NCBI GenBank assembly: GCA_035275285.1
Contig: DATENA010000056.1
Coordinates: 1 to 30,747, forward strand
DNA from: Chersky-265 sp035275285
GTDB taxonomy: Bacteria; Fibrobacterota; Fibrobacteria; UBA11236
DNA length: 30,747 bases
Direction: 5' to 3'
In this document: positions 1-6,936 of the stretch, piece after piece
How the letters are laid out: every line of letters begins with the position of its first letter
Position numbering within the stretch: position 1 is the first letter of the stretch
Notes under the pieces: model-generated
Database searches by the model: none
What the model was told of the DNA's origin: nothing
The model's input: the letters and a program-made list of their open reading frames with translations, nothing else
Translations under genes and position numbers: made by a program

Positions 1-140
1 CATCCTCATCCTGAGCCCGCGCCGCCTTGAATCAGAAACCCCACGGGGCCGAAGCGGCGGAGCCGCGCCCCGGCCTCTCGCGAACCCCGAACCCATCCCA
101 TCGCCCCGCCGGCATTCCCACAACATGAAGGTGACGTATC

Positions 141-914
141 ATGGAAGTTTCCATCAGGATCCACTCCGGCCCGGTCGCGCGCCTGCCTGGCCCGGAAGCC
201 GTCCGGCTCGACTTGCGCCTGGCCGGAAAGACCGTTCCGGCGGTGCTGGCCCTGGTAGGCCGGTCCGAACTCGATTCCGCGTCCAGGTCCGCGGGAAGCA
301 TCTTGCATCCGAATGAGCGGGTCCGCTTCCGGGGCCTGGAGCGGAGTTACCGGAAGCAAAGCGCCTTGCTCGGGTGGTTCGCGGTAAAGACCGCATTGGC
401 GCACTATCTGGAGGAGCCGCGGAAGAATCGGATTGAAATCGCCGTGGGGCCCCTGGACCAGCCTCTGGTGAAATACCCGCGCTCCGATCTCCCTGATCTC
501 ACCATGAGCCATAGCCGCACCTGCGCAGGAGCCATCGCATACGCGGCGGGCCATGTGATGGGCATCGACGTGGAGGATATCGATCCCTCCAAGTTCGCCC
601 TTTTCCGCAAGGGCCTGACCGGGCACGAGACACGGCTTGCGGATCATCCCGGCCCCGGGCAGGGTCCTCTCTGGATCCTGCTGCGAACCGCCCGGGAGGC
701 CCTGGGCCGGGCCATCCGTTGCGAACCGAGCATGCCCGGCGAACTGCTCTCCGTCAATGCCATGACCTTCCATCCCCGCGGGCGCGTCGAATCGTCTTTT
801 CGCAACTTCGCCCATTTCCGTTGCTGCTCCTGGATCCTGCCGGGCTCCGTCCTTTCCATCGTGCTGCCCAGAAGCGCCGAACTGAACCTCGAATTCGGCG
901 GCACGGATCGGTGA
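141..914 (+). CDS. 4'-phosphopantetheinyl transferase-like protein, altered signature
   Basis: This 257-aa protein is a clear paralogue of the PPTase at 5702-6529: the two share the GHxMGxDVE stretch at residues 137-145 and a C-terminal FRNF...SW...LSIVLP stretch. PPTases move 4'-phosphopantetheine from CoA to a serine of a carrier protein. The acidic metal-ligand candidates D143, E145 and E186 are kept. The usual W-x-x-K-E-A-x-x-K element (WTVKEALSK at 182-190 in the other copy) reads RTAREALGR here, so W182, K185 and K190 are all arginine at the same residue numbers. It may be a PPTase with changed specificity, a poor enzyme or a non-catalytic partner. The start is supported by AAGGTGA about 6 nt upstream. 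It lies 58 nt before the malonyl transacylase gene. The fold call is firm, activity is uncertain. Confidence 0.8.
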   Translation: MEVSIRIHSGPVARLPGPEAVRLDLRLAGKTVPAVLALVGRSELDSASRSAGSILHPNERVRFRGLERSYRKQSALLGWFAVKTALAHYLEEPRKNRIEIAVGPLDQPLVKYPRSDLPDLTMSHSRTCAGAIAYAAGHVMGIDVEDIDPSKFALFRKGLTGHETRLADHPGPGQGPLWILLRTAREALGRAIRCEPSMPGELLSVNAMTFHPRGRVESSFRNFAHFRCCSWILPGSVLSIVLPRSAELNLEFGGTDR

Positions 915-972
915 CAAAGACCTGGTTTTCCAGCCGCCGTCCCACTCCACACCACCAGAAAGCGGTCTTGCC

Positions 973-1830
973 ATGAGCACCATCTTCCTGTTCCCGGGTC
1001 AAGGATCCCAGAAGCCCCGGATGGGCGAAGGCCTGTTCGAGCGGTACCCGGAATGGACCGGTTGCGCTTCGGACATCCTCGGCTATTCCATCCGCCGGCT
1101 ATGCCTCGAGGATCCCGACAAGCAGTTGAACATGACCACCCATACCCAGCCGGCGCTCTACGTGGTCAACGCCATGACCTACCGGGCGCGCCTGGAAGAA
1201 GTGGCGCCGCCGGACCGGGTCGCCGGCCATAGCCTGGGCGAATTCAACGCCCTGCTGGCCGCGGGCGCATTCGATTTCGCCACGGGGCTGAAACTGGTCC
1301 GCCAACGCGCCGCGCTCATGGGGCGGGAGCGGGGCGGCGCAATGGCGGCCGTGGTGGGCCTCACCGTGGCGAGCATCGATGCGGTGCTGTCCGGAAGCGG
1401 ATTCCACTCCCTGGACGTCGCCAACTACAACACCCCGCTCCAGACCGTATTGTCGGGCCCCGAGGAGGATATCCTGCGGGCCCGCTTCGCCTTCGAGGCG
1501 GCGGGCGCGCGCATCTACCTGCGCCTGAACGTGAGCGGGGCATTCCATTCCCGTTACATGGCGGGCGCCCGCGCGGGCTTCGCGGACTTCCTGGCGCCCT
1601 TCGCCTTCGGGCCTTTGCGGATACCCGTGGTGGCCAACTGCGACGCTGAGCCCTACCGGGAAGGCGCGGTGGCGGCCAACCTGGCCCGGCAATTGACCTC
1701 CTCGGTGCAATGGACGCGCACCCTGGAATCCTTTTTCTCCCTGGACAATCCGCGCTTCGAGGAGATCGGTCCCTCCAATGTGCTTACCGGCCTGCTCTCC
1801 CACATGTCCGCCTCCATGGAGCGGCAATGA
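973..1830 (+). CDS. fabD: Malonyl-CoA:ACP transacylase (FabD-type, free-standing AT)
   Basis: The 285-aa protein begins with the typical FLFPGQGSQ motif. It has the nucleophile elbow GHSLGE with Ser87, an arginine at R112 in the QRAAL segment, and the catalytic histidine H192 in GAFHS. It transfers malonyl from CoA to the ACP phosphopantetheine in the cytoplasm and so supplies extender units. The GHSLGEFNALLAAGAFDF region resembles the separate acyltransferases of trans-AT polyketide systems more than housekeeping FabD; that comparison is from memory of the families. No other acyltransferase is seen in the window, so it is the likely malonyl source for the cluster ACP. Its TGA overlaps the ATG of the next gene (ATGA), implying translational coupling. 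Confidence 0.92.
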   Translation: MSTIFLFPGQGSQKPRMGEGLFERYPEWTGCASDILGYSIRRLCLEDPDKQLNMTTHTQPALYVVNAMTYRARLEEVAPPDRVAGHSLGEFNALLAAGAFDFATGLKLVRQRAALMGRERGGAMAAVVGLTVASIDAVLSGSGFHSLDVANYNTPLQTVLSGPEEDILRARFAFEAAGARIYLRLNVSGAFHSRYMAGARAGFADFLAPFAFGPLRIPVVANCDAEPYREGAVAANLARQLTSSVQWTRTLESFFSLDNPRFEEIGPSNVLTGLLSHMSASMERQ

Positions 1831-2813
1831 ACGCGGTGAGGGATTGGTTCCGCGCCGCGACCCTGTCCCTGCGCGCCGCCAGGGTCTACGCCTTGGTGGG
1901 AAGGGCCGGCACCGGCAAGAGCTATCGCGCGCGGTCGGTCGCCGAAAGGCACGGGATAGGGCTCATCATCGACGACGGGCTGCTCATCCGCGAAGGCACG
2001 GTGCTGGCCGGGCGTTCGGCCAAGAAGGAGGGCAACTCGGTGAGCGCCACCAAGGTCGCCGTCTTCGAAGACCGGGACCACCGCCGGGAGGTGGCGGATC
2101 GGTTGTGGCAGGAGCGCTTCACCTCCCTTCTGATCCTGGGAACCTCCGAGAAGATGATCCGGAGGATCATGCGGCGCCTGGGACTCGGGACCGTGCGGAT
2201 CCACAGGGTGCTGCCCATCGAGAGCCTCGCCTCGGCGGCGGAGATCGAGTTCGCCCGCGATCAACGCAACCGGAGCGGCGCCCACGTGGTGCCCGTGCCC
2301 GCCATCGAGGTCAAAACGAGTTCGGCCTTCCGGATCTTCGACTCCCTGCGCATCCTGCTGCACCGCCATCAGATCCTGTCCCTTCCGGACAAGGTGATCG
2401 AACAGACGGTGGTGTATCCCGCTTACGGGAGGAAAGGGGTTCTGGCCATTTCCGATGGGGCCATACTCCAGATGGTCAGGCATTGCCTGCGGGATTTCTC
2501 GCCCGGGGTGCGGACTTGCCGGAGCGCGATCCGCAGGACCGGGAACGCATACCATATCGACCTGGGGCTGGTGTTCCCCCATAGGCTGGCCGCGCCCGGA
2601 ACATTGTCGGGATTGCAACGGTTTCTGGAGGAGCGGATCGGCCGGGCCACGGGAATCACCACGCTCCACTTCCACCTCACCCTGGAACGCATCGCGGAGG
2701 CTCCCCCGGAGCCGGCCGCGCCCCTTCGTCCGGCGCAACCGTTGGCGCCGCGCCAGGCGCGCACTCCCTTGGCGGGCTGGCTCTCCCGCAACCGGGGCAA
2801 GCCCATACGGTAA
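1827..2813 (+). CDS. P-loop ATPase with Asp23/Gls24-like C-terminal domain
   Basis: The start at 1827 overlaps the upstream stop in an ATGA; upstream in-frame codons lie inside fabD and are not used. The 328-aa protein has a Walker A motif GRAGTGKS at residues 25-32 and a hydrophobic strand ending in DD at 49-50, a possible Walker B equivalent. Residues about 60-180 hold conserved-looking K/R-rich segments consistent with a nucleotide-binding domain. Residues about 195-295 have the alternating strand/helix pattern of Asp23/Gls24 (DUF322) proteins, ending in a tGIttLhfhltleri-like strand. The last 35 residues are Pro/Arg-rich. I know no role for such a protein in polyketide synthesis; the tight coupling to the acyltransferase suggests co-expression only. 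The ATPase call is firm, the Asp23 call moderate. Confidence 0.65.
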   Translation: MNAVRDWFRAATLSLRAARVYALVGRAGTGKSYRARSVAERHGIGLIIDDGLLIREGTVLAGRSAKKEGNSVSATKVAVFEDRDHRREVADRLWQERFTSLLILGTSEKMIRRIMRRLGLGTVRIHRVLPIESLASAAEIEFARDQRNRSGAHVVPVPAIEVKTSSAFRIFDSLRILLHRHQILSLPDKVIEQTVVYPAYGRKGVLAISDGAILQMVRHCLRDFSPGVRTCRSAIRRTGNAYHIDLGLVFPHRLAAPGTLSGLQRFLEERIGRATGITTLHFHLTLERIAEAPPEPAAPLRPAQPLAPRQARTPLAGWLSRNRGKPIR

Positions 2814-2826
2814 CTTTTGTGTTACC
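2809..2826. terminator. Short inverted repeat spanning two convergent stop codons
   Basis: GGTAAC (2809-2814) and GTTACC (2821-2826) are perfect reverse complements around a 6-nt TTTTGT loop. Each arm contains the stop codon of one of the two converging genes, TAA at 2811-2813 on + and TAA at 2824-2822 on minus. Only 8 nt lie between the two coding regions. The stem is short and neither strand has a following U-run, so a bidirectional terminator is only a possibility. Confidence 0.3.
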
Positions 2827-4126
2827 CTTGAGACTCCCATTGATTGCGCAGATCGACGCGGGCGCCCATCTTCTGGAAGATCCGGTAGAGGCCGTAACGG
2901 ACCCGATCCAGGAATACGAATTCGGGGCTGAACGCCAGGGAAGGGTTGTGGCTGAGGAATTCCAAGCCCAGCCGGCGGCCCTCCTCGAAAAAAACGCCCA
3001 CGCGGGAAAAATCGAAGGAGCCGCCCTGGTAAGGCCGACGGATCCAGCTCAGCATGCCGAGCAGCTTTTCCCGGGTCGCCGCGTCCCTGCCCTTCCCGGC
3101 CGGGCTGGCGATGAAGCCATGTTCCCAGAATGCATCCAAGGCTTTCGCTTCGGATCCGGAAATGGCCAGTCCCATGATTCCGGCCAGGTGATCCGTGAAT
3201 TCCGGGCGGAACCGCTTGACGCATCCGAAGTCCAGGAGGTTCACATGATCCCGCTCATCGATGAGGAAGTTCCCGGGATTGGGATCCGCATGCAGGGCGC
3301 GGAGCCGGTAGACCGAGTGCAGAAAGAGGCGGAACAGGAGTCCGGCCACCCGATCCCGGCGGTCCTGGGAGGGTCCGGCCGAGAGCCATTTTTCCAAATG
3401 CGCTCCGGGCAGGAAATGCGTGGTAAGGATGTTTTCCGCGCATAGGGAAGGCTCGACCTTGGGGGTCGCGACCCCGGGAAGGCGCAGGTGTTTGCCGAAC
3501 CACGCCGTCCATTCCATCTCCTTGGAATAGTCCAGTTCCTCCATGAGCCTTCCTTCGACCTCGGCCATGGCGCCTCGGATATCGATCTTCAAGGGGACGT
3601 AGGCGGAGAAGGTCTTGAGGATGGCCAGATCGGATCGGATGGCCTCGGAAATGCCCGGGTATTGCAGCTTTACCGCCAAGGCTCTCCCGCGCGGACCTTT
3701 GGCCATGTGCACCTGGCCCAGGCTGGCGGCGGCGAAAGGAACGTAGTCGAACTCCGCGAAGATGTCTTCCGGCGTTTGTCCGAATTCCCGGGTGAGGATC
3801 TTGCGCACCAGGCCGCGATTGATGGGAGGGACGTTGTAGCAGGATTTGGCCAGCTCCTTGCGGATCTCCTCCGGAAGCATTTCCTCCTCCAGGCTGAGCG
3901 CTTGGGCGAGCTTGAGGGGCACGCCCTTCATCTGGCTGAAGACCTTGAAGAGGAGCTTTCCCTGTTCGCCGGCGATGCGGATGTCGAGGCTTTTCTTTCC
4001 GGATGCGGAGAGGAAAGGCGATTGGATGGCCTTGCGCGCGGCCTGCATGCCCAAACGCAACGCCATGTCCCCCATCCGCGCGGTCCGCGCCGCCTTGGAG
4101 ACGGGAAGTTCAGGCTTTTTTCGCAC
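2822..4126 (-). CDS. UbiB/ABC1/ADCK-family atypical kinase
   Basis: This 434-aa protein belongs to the ABC1/UbiB (AarF/ADCK) family of protein-kinase-like ATPases, often tied to isoprenoid-quinone or lipid metabolism. The Ala-rich loop AAAS at 132-135 replaces the kinase P-loop, as is normal for this family. K153 in AVKLQYPG is the ATP lysine, HADPNPGNF at 279-287 is the catalytic loop and DFG at 299-301 the metal site. The signature usually written KxGQ appears as KLAQ at 72-75, so its glycine is alanine. The start is GTG and overlaps the end of the TetR gene by 17 nt, so the two are one transcript, tetR first. It is divergent from the ACP operon; the link to the cluster is by position only. 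Confidence 0.88.
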   Translation of the reverse strand: MRKKPELPVSKAARTARMGDMALRLGMQAARKAIQSPFLSASGKKSLDIRIAGEQGKLLFKVFSQMKGVPLKLAQALSLEEEMLPEEIRKELAKSCYNVPPINRGLVRKILTREFGQTPEDIFAEFDYVPFAAASLGQVHMAKGPRGRALAVKLQYPGISEAIRSDLAILKTFSAYVPLKIDIRGAMAEVEGRLMEELDYSKEMEWTAWFGKHLRLPGVATPKVEPSLCAENILTTHFLPGAHLEKWLSAGPSQDRRDRVAGLLFRLFLHSVYRLRALHADPNPGNFLIDERDHVNLLDFGCVKRFRPEFTDHLAGIMGLAISGSEAKALDAFWEHGFIASPAGKGRDAATREKLLGMLSWIRRPYQGGSFDFSRVGVFFEEGRRLGLEFLSHNPSLAFSPEFVFLDRVRYGLYRIFQKMGARVDLRNQWESQG

Positions 4127-4853
4127 GGGCCCCGCCCATACCGAAAGCCCGCGCCAGGTCGAGCGCTTTCACCGCCGTGGCCAGGGTGGCGATCGGTTCC
4201 TTGAACCGGGAGCCGAACAGGAAGCGGAGCAATTCTCCCGCATGGCGGAGCATTTCGCTTTCCAGGGCGGGAACCAGCAGGCGGAGGCTCTTGTCGATGA
4301 GTTCGCTGGTCGCGTCGCCGCGGGCCGATTCATCGCCGAGCCAGAAGGAGAAAACGGCGTTGTGGTGGATCCAGAGCGCCTCCTCGGCGGCGCGGTCCAG
4401 CAGACCGCGGCGATCGCGGCCGGGCCGGCGCGCGGCGCGGACAAAGCCCGCGGCCGTTTCCAGGTACATGTCCTTGAGCGGATGCTCGCTTCCCGGGAAC
4501 GGCGCGAACAGGTCGCGCCGGGAAAGGCCCCGCAGGAAATCCCGGTCCTTGCCGAAGACGCGGAACTCCGTCTCGAGCAGGGTTTGCAGCTTGTCGAGCA
4601 AGGGATAGGCATCGAAATCCTTGATGCGGGCCATGTCCGCCTCGATGCGATCCGCCTTCTCCGCGAGGTAGGCCGAGAACAGCGATTGCCGCGAAGGAAA
4701 CCGCGCCCGCAAGGAGATCTCATCGAGGCCCGCCTGTTTCGCCACGTCGCGCATCTTCAAGGCGCGGATTTTCTTTCCTGCGCCCGCTTTCGCGAACGCC
4801 GCGATCACGGCCGCATCGTCCACGGGTTTGCTGCGCTTTTTGGTTTGGGCCAT
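4110..4853 (-). CDS. TetR-family transcriptional regulator
   Basis: A 247-aa protein whose N-terminus, residues about 12-60, has the TetR helix-turn-helix arrangement (LKMRDVAKQAGLDEISLRAR, then SRQSLF). A helical ligand-binding and dimerisation domain of about 180 residues follows. The start at 4853 is preceded by AAAGGAGG at 6-nt spacing, much better than upstream in-frame codons. The gene is divergent from the ACP-led operon and co-transcribed with the UbiB-like kinase. The obvious target (inference) is the palindrome in the promoter at 5046-5074; the inducer could be a cluster product or an acyl-CoA/ACP, but nothing in the sequence shows which. Confidence 0.85.
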   Translation of the reverse strand: MAQTKKRSKPVDDAAVIAAFAKAGAGKKIRALKMRDVAKQAGLDEISLRARFPSRQSLFSAYLAEKADRIEADMARIKDFDAYPLLDKLQTLLETEFRVFGKDRDFLRGLSRRDLFAPFPGSEHPLKDMYLETAAGFVRAARRPGRDRRGLLDRAAEEALWIHHNAVFSFWLGDESARGDATSELIDKSLRLLVPALESEMLRHAGELLRFLFGSRFKEPIATLATAVKALDLARAFGMGGARAKKA

Positions 4854-5045
4854 GGTTTCCTCCTTTGTCCGGGTTGCGATCTGCTGCGTCGCTTTGGAAA
4901 TGATACAAAAGCGCGGCGCGCCGGATCCGCTCCCGAATCGCCATGTTCCGGACGCGCGCGGCGGCGCGGCGGCGGCGTTCCCAAAAAAATCCGGAGATGA
5001 AATATTCTTGTTACAAATCCGCGGGCACATGCGTCTAATATGGCA

Positions 5046-5074
5046 TTGACATCCGACTACTGTATGTGTAGTTT
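5046..5074 (+). promoter_or_regulatory. Candidate sigma70-like promoter of the ACP operon
   Basis: TTGACA at 5046-5051 is a perfect -35 consensus. It is followed after exactly 17 nt by TAGTTT at 5069-5074, a fair -10 keeping the T-A and final T. Transcription would start near 5081, about 200 nt before the ACP start. It points into the main biosynthetic operon. The call rests on consensus match and position only. Confidence 0.45.
5056..5072. promoter_or_regulatory. Candidate operator palindrome in the promoter spacer
   Basis: ACTAC (5056-5060) and GTAGT (5068-5072) form a perfect 5-bp inverted repeat with a 7-nt spacer. It sits between the -35 and -10 and reaches into the -10. Repressors of the TetR type commonly bind such sites and block polymerase, and a TetR gene lies divergently about 200 bp away. 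Assignment to that regulator is inference. Confidence 0.4.
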
Positions 5075-5279
5075 CACTTCAGTCGGTCTGCGTCGGTACA
5101 TTTCCGCTCCCGATTAACATGGTACTCTGATGGCGGAGCCACGTCCGGCGATGCACCCCGTCCGCCTCTCCCGGCCTGCACCCCCCGATCCGTTTCGTCC
5201 CGGGCGCTCCCTGCCCGTTGACCCGTTCGTTCCCGTTCCAGATCCCCGTTCCCAAACCAAATCCCAAAAGGAGATAGTC

Positions 5280-5552
5280 ATGAGCATTGAAACGACCACA
5301 TCCCCCAAAACCGGGCGCATGGAGAAGATAAAGGATATCGTATCCAACATCCTCGAAATCGAACCGGCGGAAATGACCGAGACCAGCCTTTTCAAGGAGG
5401 ATCATAACGCCGATTCCCTCCGGGCCATCGAGATTCTCGCGAGCCTGGAAAAGGAATTCAAGGTGGAGATTCCCCAGACGGAATTGGCCAACATGGTCAG
5501 TCTCTCCGCCGTCTACGAAGTGGTGAAGAAGTCCGGCAACTGGGCCGACTGA
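5280..5552 (+). CDS. Acyl carrier protein
   Basis: A 90-aa acidic carrier protein. Its D45-S46-L47 motif is the phosphopantetheine attachment site (HNADSLRAIE context), followed by helix II (AIEILASLEKEF) and the usual helix III/IV. The first 12 residues are an unstructured Thr/Ser-rich lead. The start is set by AAAAGGAG about 6 nt upstream. It is the only ACP seen in the window, so all ketosynthases, the FabG and the dehydratases presumably share it. It is the first gene of the long + operon and is followed by two stem-loops before the PPTase, which may set its expression above that of the downstream enzymes. Confidence 0.95.
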   Translation: MSIETTTSPKTGRMEKIKDIVSNILEIEPAEMTETSLFKEDHNADSLRAIEILASLEKEFKVEIPQTELANMVSLSAVYEVVKKSGNWAD

Positions 5553-5559
5553 AGCGCTT

Positions 5560-5585
5560 GGGCCGGCCCCCTGCGGAGCCGGCCC
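5560..5585 (+). other. GC stem-loop downstream of the ACP gene
   Basis: GGGCCGGC (5560-5567) pairs perfectly with GCCGGCCC (5578-5585) around a 10-nt loop. It begins 7 nt after the ACP stop. No U-run follows, so it is more likely an RNA stabiliser or weak attenuator than a full terminator. Confidence 0.5.
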
Positions 5586-5588
5586 GGC

Positions 5589-5640
5589 GCGGATGCAAGG
5601 GGAACGCGCAGCACCGCTGCCGCGGACCCCTTGCATCCGC
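5589..5640 (+). other. Long perfect stem-loop between ACP and PPTase genes
   Basis: GCGGATGCAAGGGG (5589-5602) and CCCCTTGCATCCGC (5627-5640) form a perfect 14-bp stem. The 24-nt interval folds further, GCAGC (5608-5612) with GCTGC (5616-5620) plus flanking CGC pairs with one bulge. No T-run follows. The position right after the ACP gene suggests a 3'-end stabiliser, RNase site or partial terminator in an otherwise tightly packed operon. Confidence 0.6.
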
Positions 5641-5701
5641 AAACCCGATGCTCCCGCATCCCATCGTTCCGTAATCCCGTTCCCAACCGCGAGGTGATCC
5701 C

Positions 5702-6529
5702 ATGATCGCACCTTCTCCCGAGCGCCCCGCCGGCCTCAGGTCCCTGAAAGCCGAATTCGTGCTGCCGCTGGATCTCAAAAGGGAAGGCGGAGCCGTGCGC
5801 GCCTTTCTCGCATTCGCCCGCGGCGAACTGTTCCCCTCGATTCTCGAGCGGATCTCCGCGGATTTCCATGCCTATGAATTGCGCCATTACGCCCGGCTCA
5901 AACATCGCGGCCGGCAGGCCAGCTACGCCTTGGGCCGATGGGCATGCAAGCTTGCGGCGGGCGCCTATCTGGGGGAATCCGACAAGGGCAAGATCGAAAT
6001 CGGATCAGGCTCCTTCAATCAGCCCATCGTCAGGCATGGCGCCCACGAGATCCCGGAGATCACCCTGGCGCATACGCCGGACTTGGCCCTGGCGATCGCC
6101 TACCCTTCGGGCCATATCATGGGCGTGGACGTGGAGCCCGTGGACGGCTCCAAGCTTTTCGTCTATCAGCGGGTGCTGACGCCGTCGGAGCAATCGCTGG
6201 CCCGCTCGCTCCCCACGGACTTCCTCCGCGCCTGCAATCTCATGTGGACCGTCAAAGAAGCCCTGTCGAAAGCCATCAAGTGCGGGCTGATGACGCCCTT
6301 CGAGGTGCTGGAAATCCAATCGATGACCCAGGAAACCGACGGCCGCTTCCTGGCCTGCTTCCGCAACTTCAGCCAATACAAATGCATTTCCTGGCTCAGG
6401 CCGGATTCCGGACTTTCCATCGTCCTGCCGCGCAAGACCGATCTCACGCTCGACCCGTCCGCATTCTTCCGGGGAGAAGACGGGTCCGCCCGTCCTTCGG
6501 CGCGCGACGCGGCGGTGATGGCGTATTGA
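5702..6529 (+). CDS. 4'-phosphopantetheinyl transferase (Sfp-like superfamily)
   Basis: A 275-aa protein with the two PPTase signatures: GVDVE at 141-145 (acidic metal ligands D143 and E145) and WTVKEALSK at 182-190 (W182, K185, E186, K190). It converts the apo-ACP of 5280-5552 to holo-ACP using CoA. GAGGTGA lies about 6 nt before the ATG. The closest relative in the window is the degenerate-looking copy at 141-914, which shares residue numbering through both motifs and the same C-terminal FRNF/LSIVLP region, pointing to duplication. The gene ends 2 nt before the next start. Confidence 0.93.
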   Translation: MIAPSPERPAGLRSLKAEFVLPLDLKREGGAVRAFLAFARGELFPSILERISADFHAYELRHYARLKHRGRQASYALGRWACKLAAGAYLGESDKGKIEIGSGSFNQPIVRHGAHEIPEITLAHTPDLALAIAYPSGHIMGVDVEPVDGSKLFVYQRVLTPSEQSLARSLPTDFLRACNLMWTVKEALSKAIKCGLMTPFEVLEIQSMTQETDGRFLACFRNFSQYKCISWLRPDSGLSIVLPRKTDLTLDPSAFFRGEDGSARPSARDAAVMAY

Positions 6530-6531
6530 TC

Positions 6532-6936
6532 ATGCCGGCGCAACCGATGAAATGCCCCCTTCCCTATGACGCCATCGGCGCGGTGACGCTCCTGGAGGCG
6601 GATCGCATTTCGATCCGCCGCACCCTGGACGCGGAGGAGCCCGTGTTCCGCGGGCATTATCCGCATCAGCCCATCTTCCCGGGAGTGTTCATCCTGGAAG
6701 CGGTGGTGCAGGCGGTCCGCCGTTTCGCCGGAGCCGCTTCCGCCGGCGCGCGCCTGGAGACCGTGCAATCGCTGCGCTTCCAGTCCCCCCTTGGACCGGG
6801 GGACACTTTTGAACTGGCATGCGAATGCGGTGCGCCGGACGCGGAAGGGATATTCCCCGTGAAAGCCCGCTGCACCAGCGCGGGAAAGCCGGTGGCCGAA
6901 GCCAAGGCCCGTTTCCTGTGGGCGCCCCATGCATGA
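6532..6936 (+). CDS. FabZ/FabA-like hotdog 3-hydroxyacyl-ACP dehydratase (intact His/Glu)
   Basis: A 134-aa single hotdog domain. It has GHYPHQPIFPG at 41-51 carrying the catalytic H42, and FILEA at 53-57 with E56, matching the FabZ dyad. It should dehydrate 3-hydroxyacyl-ACP to the trans-2-enoyl form. It is the only one of the four hotdog proteins here that keeps both His and Glu. The start at 6532 is 2 nt after the PPTase stop, and the gene overlaps the next hotdog gene by 8 nt, so a heterodimer of the two is plausible. Longer upstream frames lie inside the PPTase gene. Confidence 0.87.
   Translation: MPAQPMKCPLPYDAIGAVTLLEADRISIRRTLDAEEPVFRGHYPHQPIFPGVFILEAVVQAVRRFAGAASAGARLETVQSLRFQSPLGPGDTFELACECGAPDAEGIFPVKARCTSAGKPVAEAKARFLWAPHA

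Larger units (their letters stand above)
4854..5279. other. Divergent regulatory region between tetR and the ACP operon
   Basis: This 426-nt stretch has no convincing gene. The tetR side holds a Shine-Dalgarno sequence and a possible minus-strand -10 (TATCAT at 4905-4900) without a good -35. The middle (about 4940-4980) is an extreme GC block of CG repeats, followed by an AT-rich segment (5000-5050) with a small palindrome TTGT-T-ACAA at 5008-5016 and TAATAT at 5036-5041, a possible second -10. The best + promoter is at 5046-5074. The roughly 200-nt leader after it is C-rich and G-poor at 5160-5270 and contains CCCGTT at 5214, 5222, 5232 and 5245. An in-frame ATG at 5130 would extend the ACP by 50 Pro/Arg-rich residues and is not used. 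Confidence 0.6.

Noticed and set aside
141..914. Calling the first PPTase-like gene a pseudogene
   Set aside because: The frame is full length with a good ribosome site, and the three acidic metal-ligand positions are intact. Substitutions alone do not show loss of function.
1653..3224. Minus-strand open frame of 523 codons
   Set aside because: It overlaps fabD, the ATPase and the kinase in wrong frames; no family motif is visible and codon pattern follows the real genes.
5036..5041. TAATAT as the main -10 of the ACP operon
   Set aside because: The hexamer is good, but candidate -35 elements lie 19 or 22 nt upstream with poor match, weaker than the TTGACA-17-TAGTTT arrangement just downstream.
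5214..5250. CRISPR-like or tandem repeat array from the four CCCGTT copies
   Set aside because: Units are only 6 nt, spacing is irregular (8, 10 and 13 nt) and no longer repeat is shared, so it is not a CRISPR array.
5130..5279. 50-residue N-terminal extension of the ACP
   Set aside because: The extension is Pro/Arg-rich, lacks a ribosome site, and AAAAGGAG stands right before the ATG at 5280, which gives a normal ACP length.
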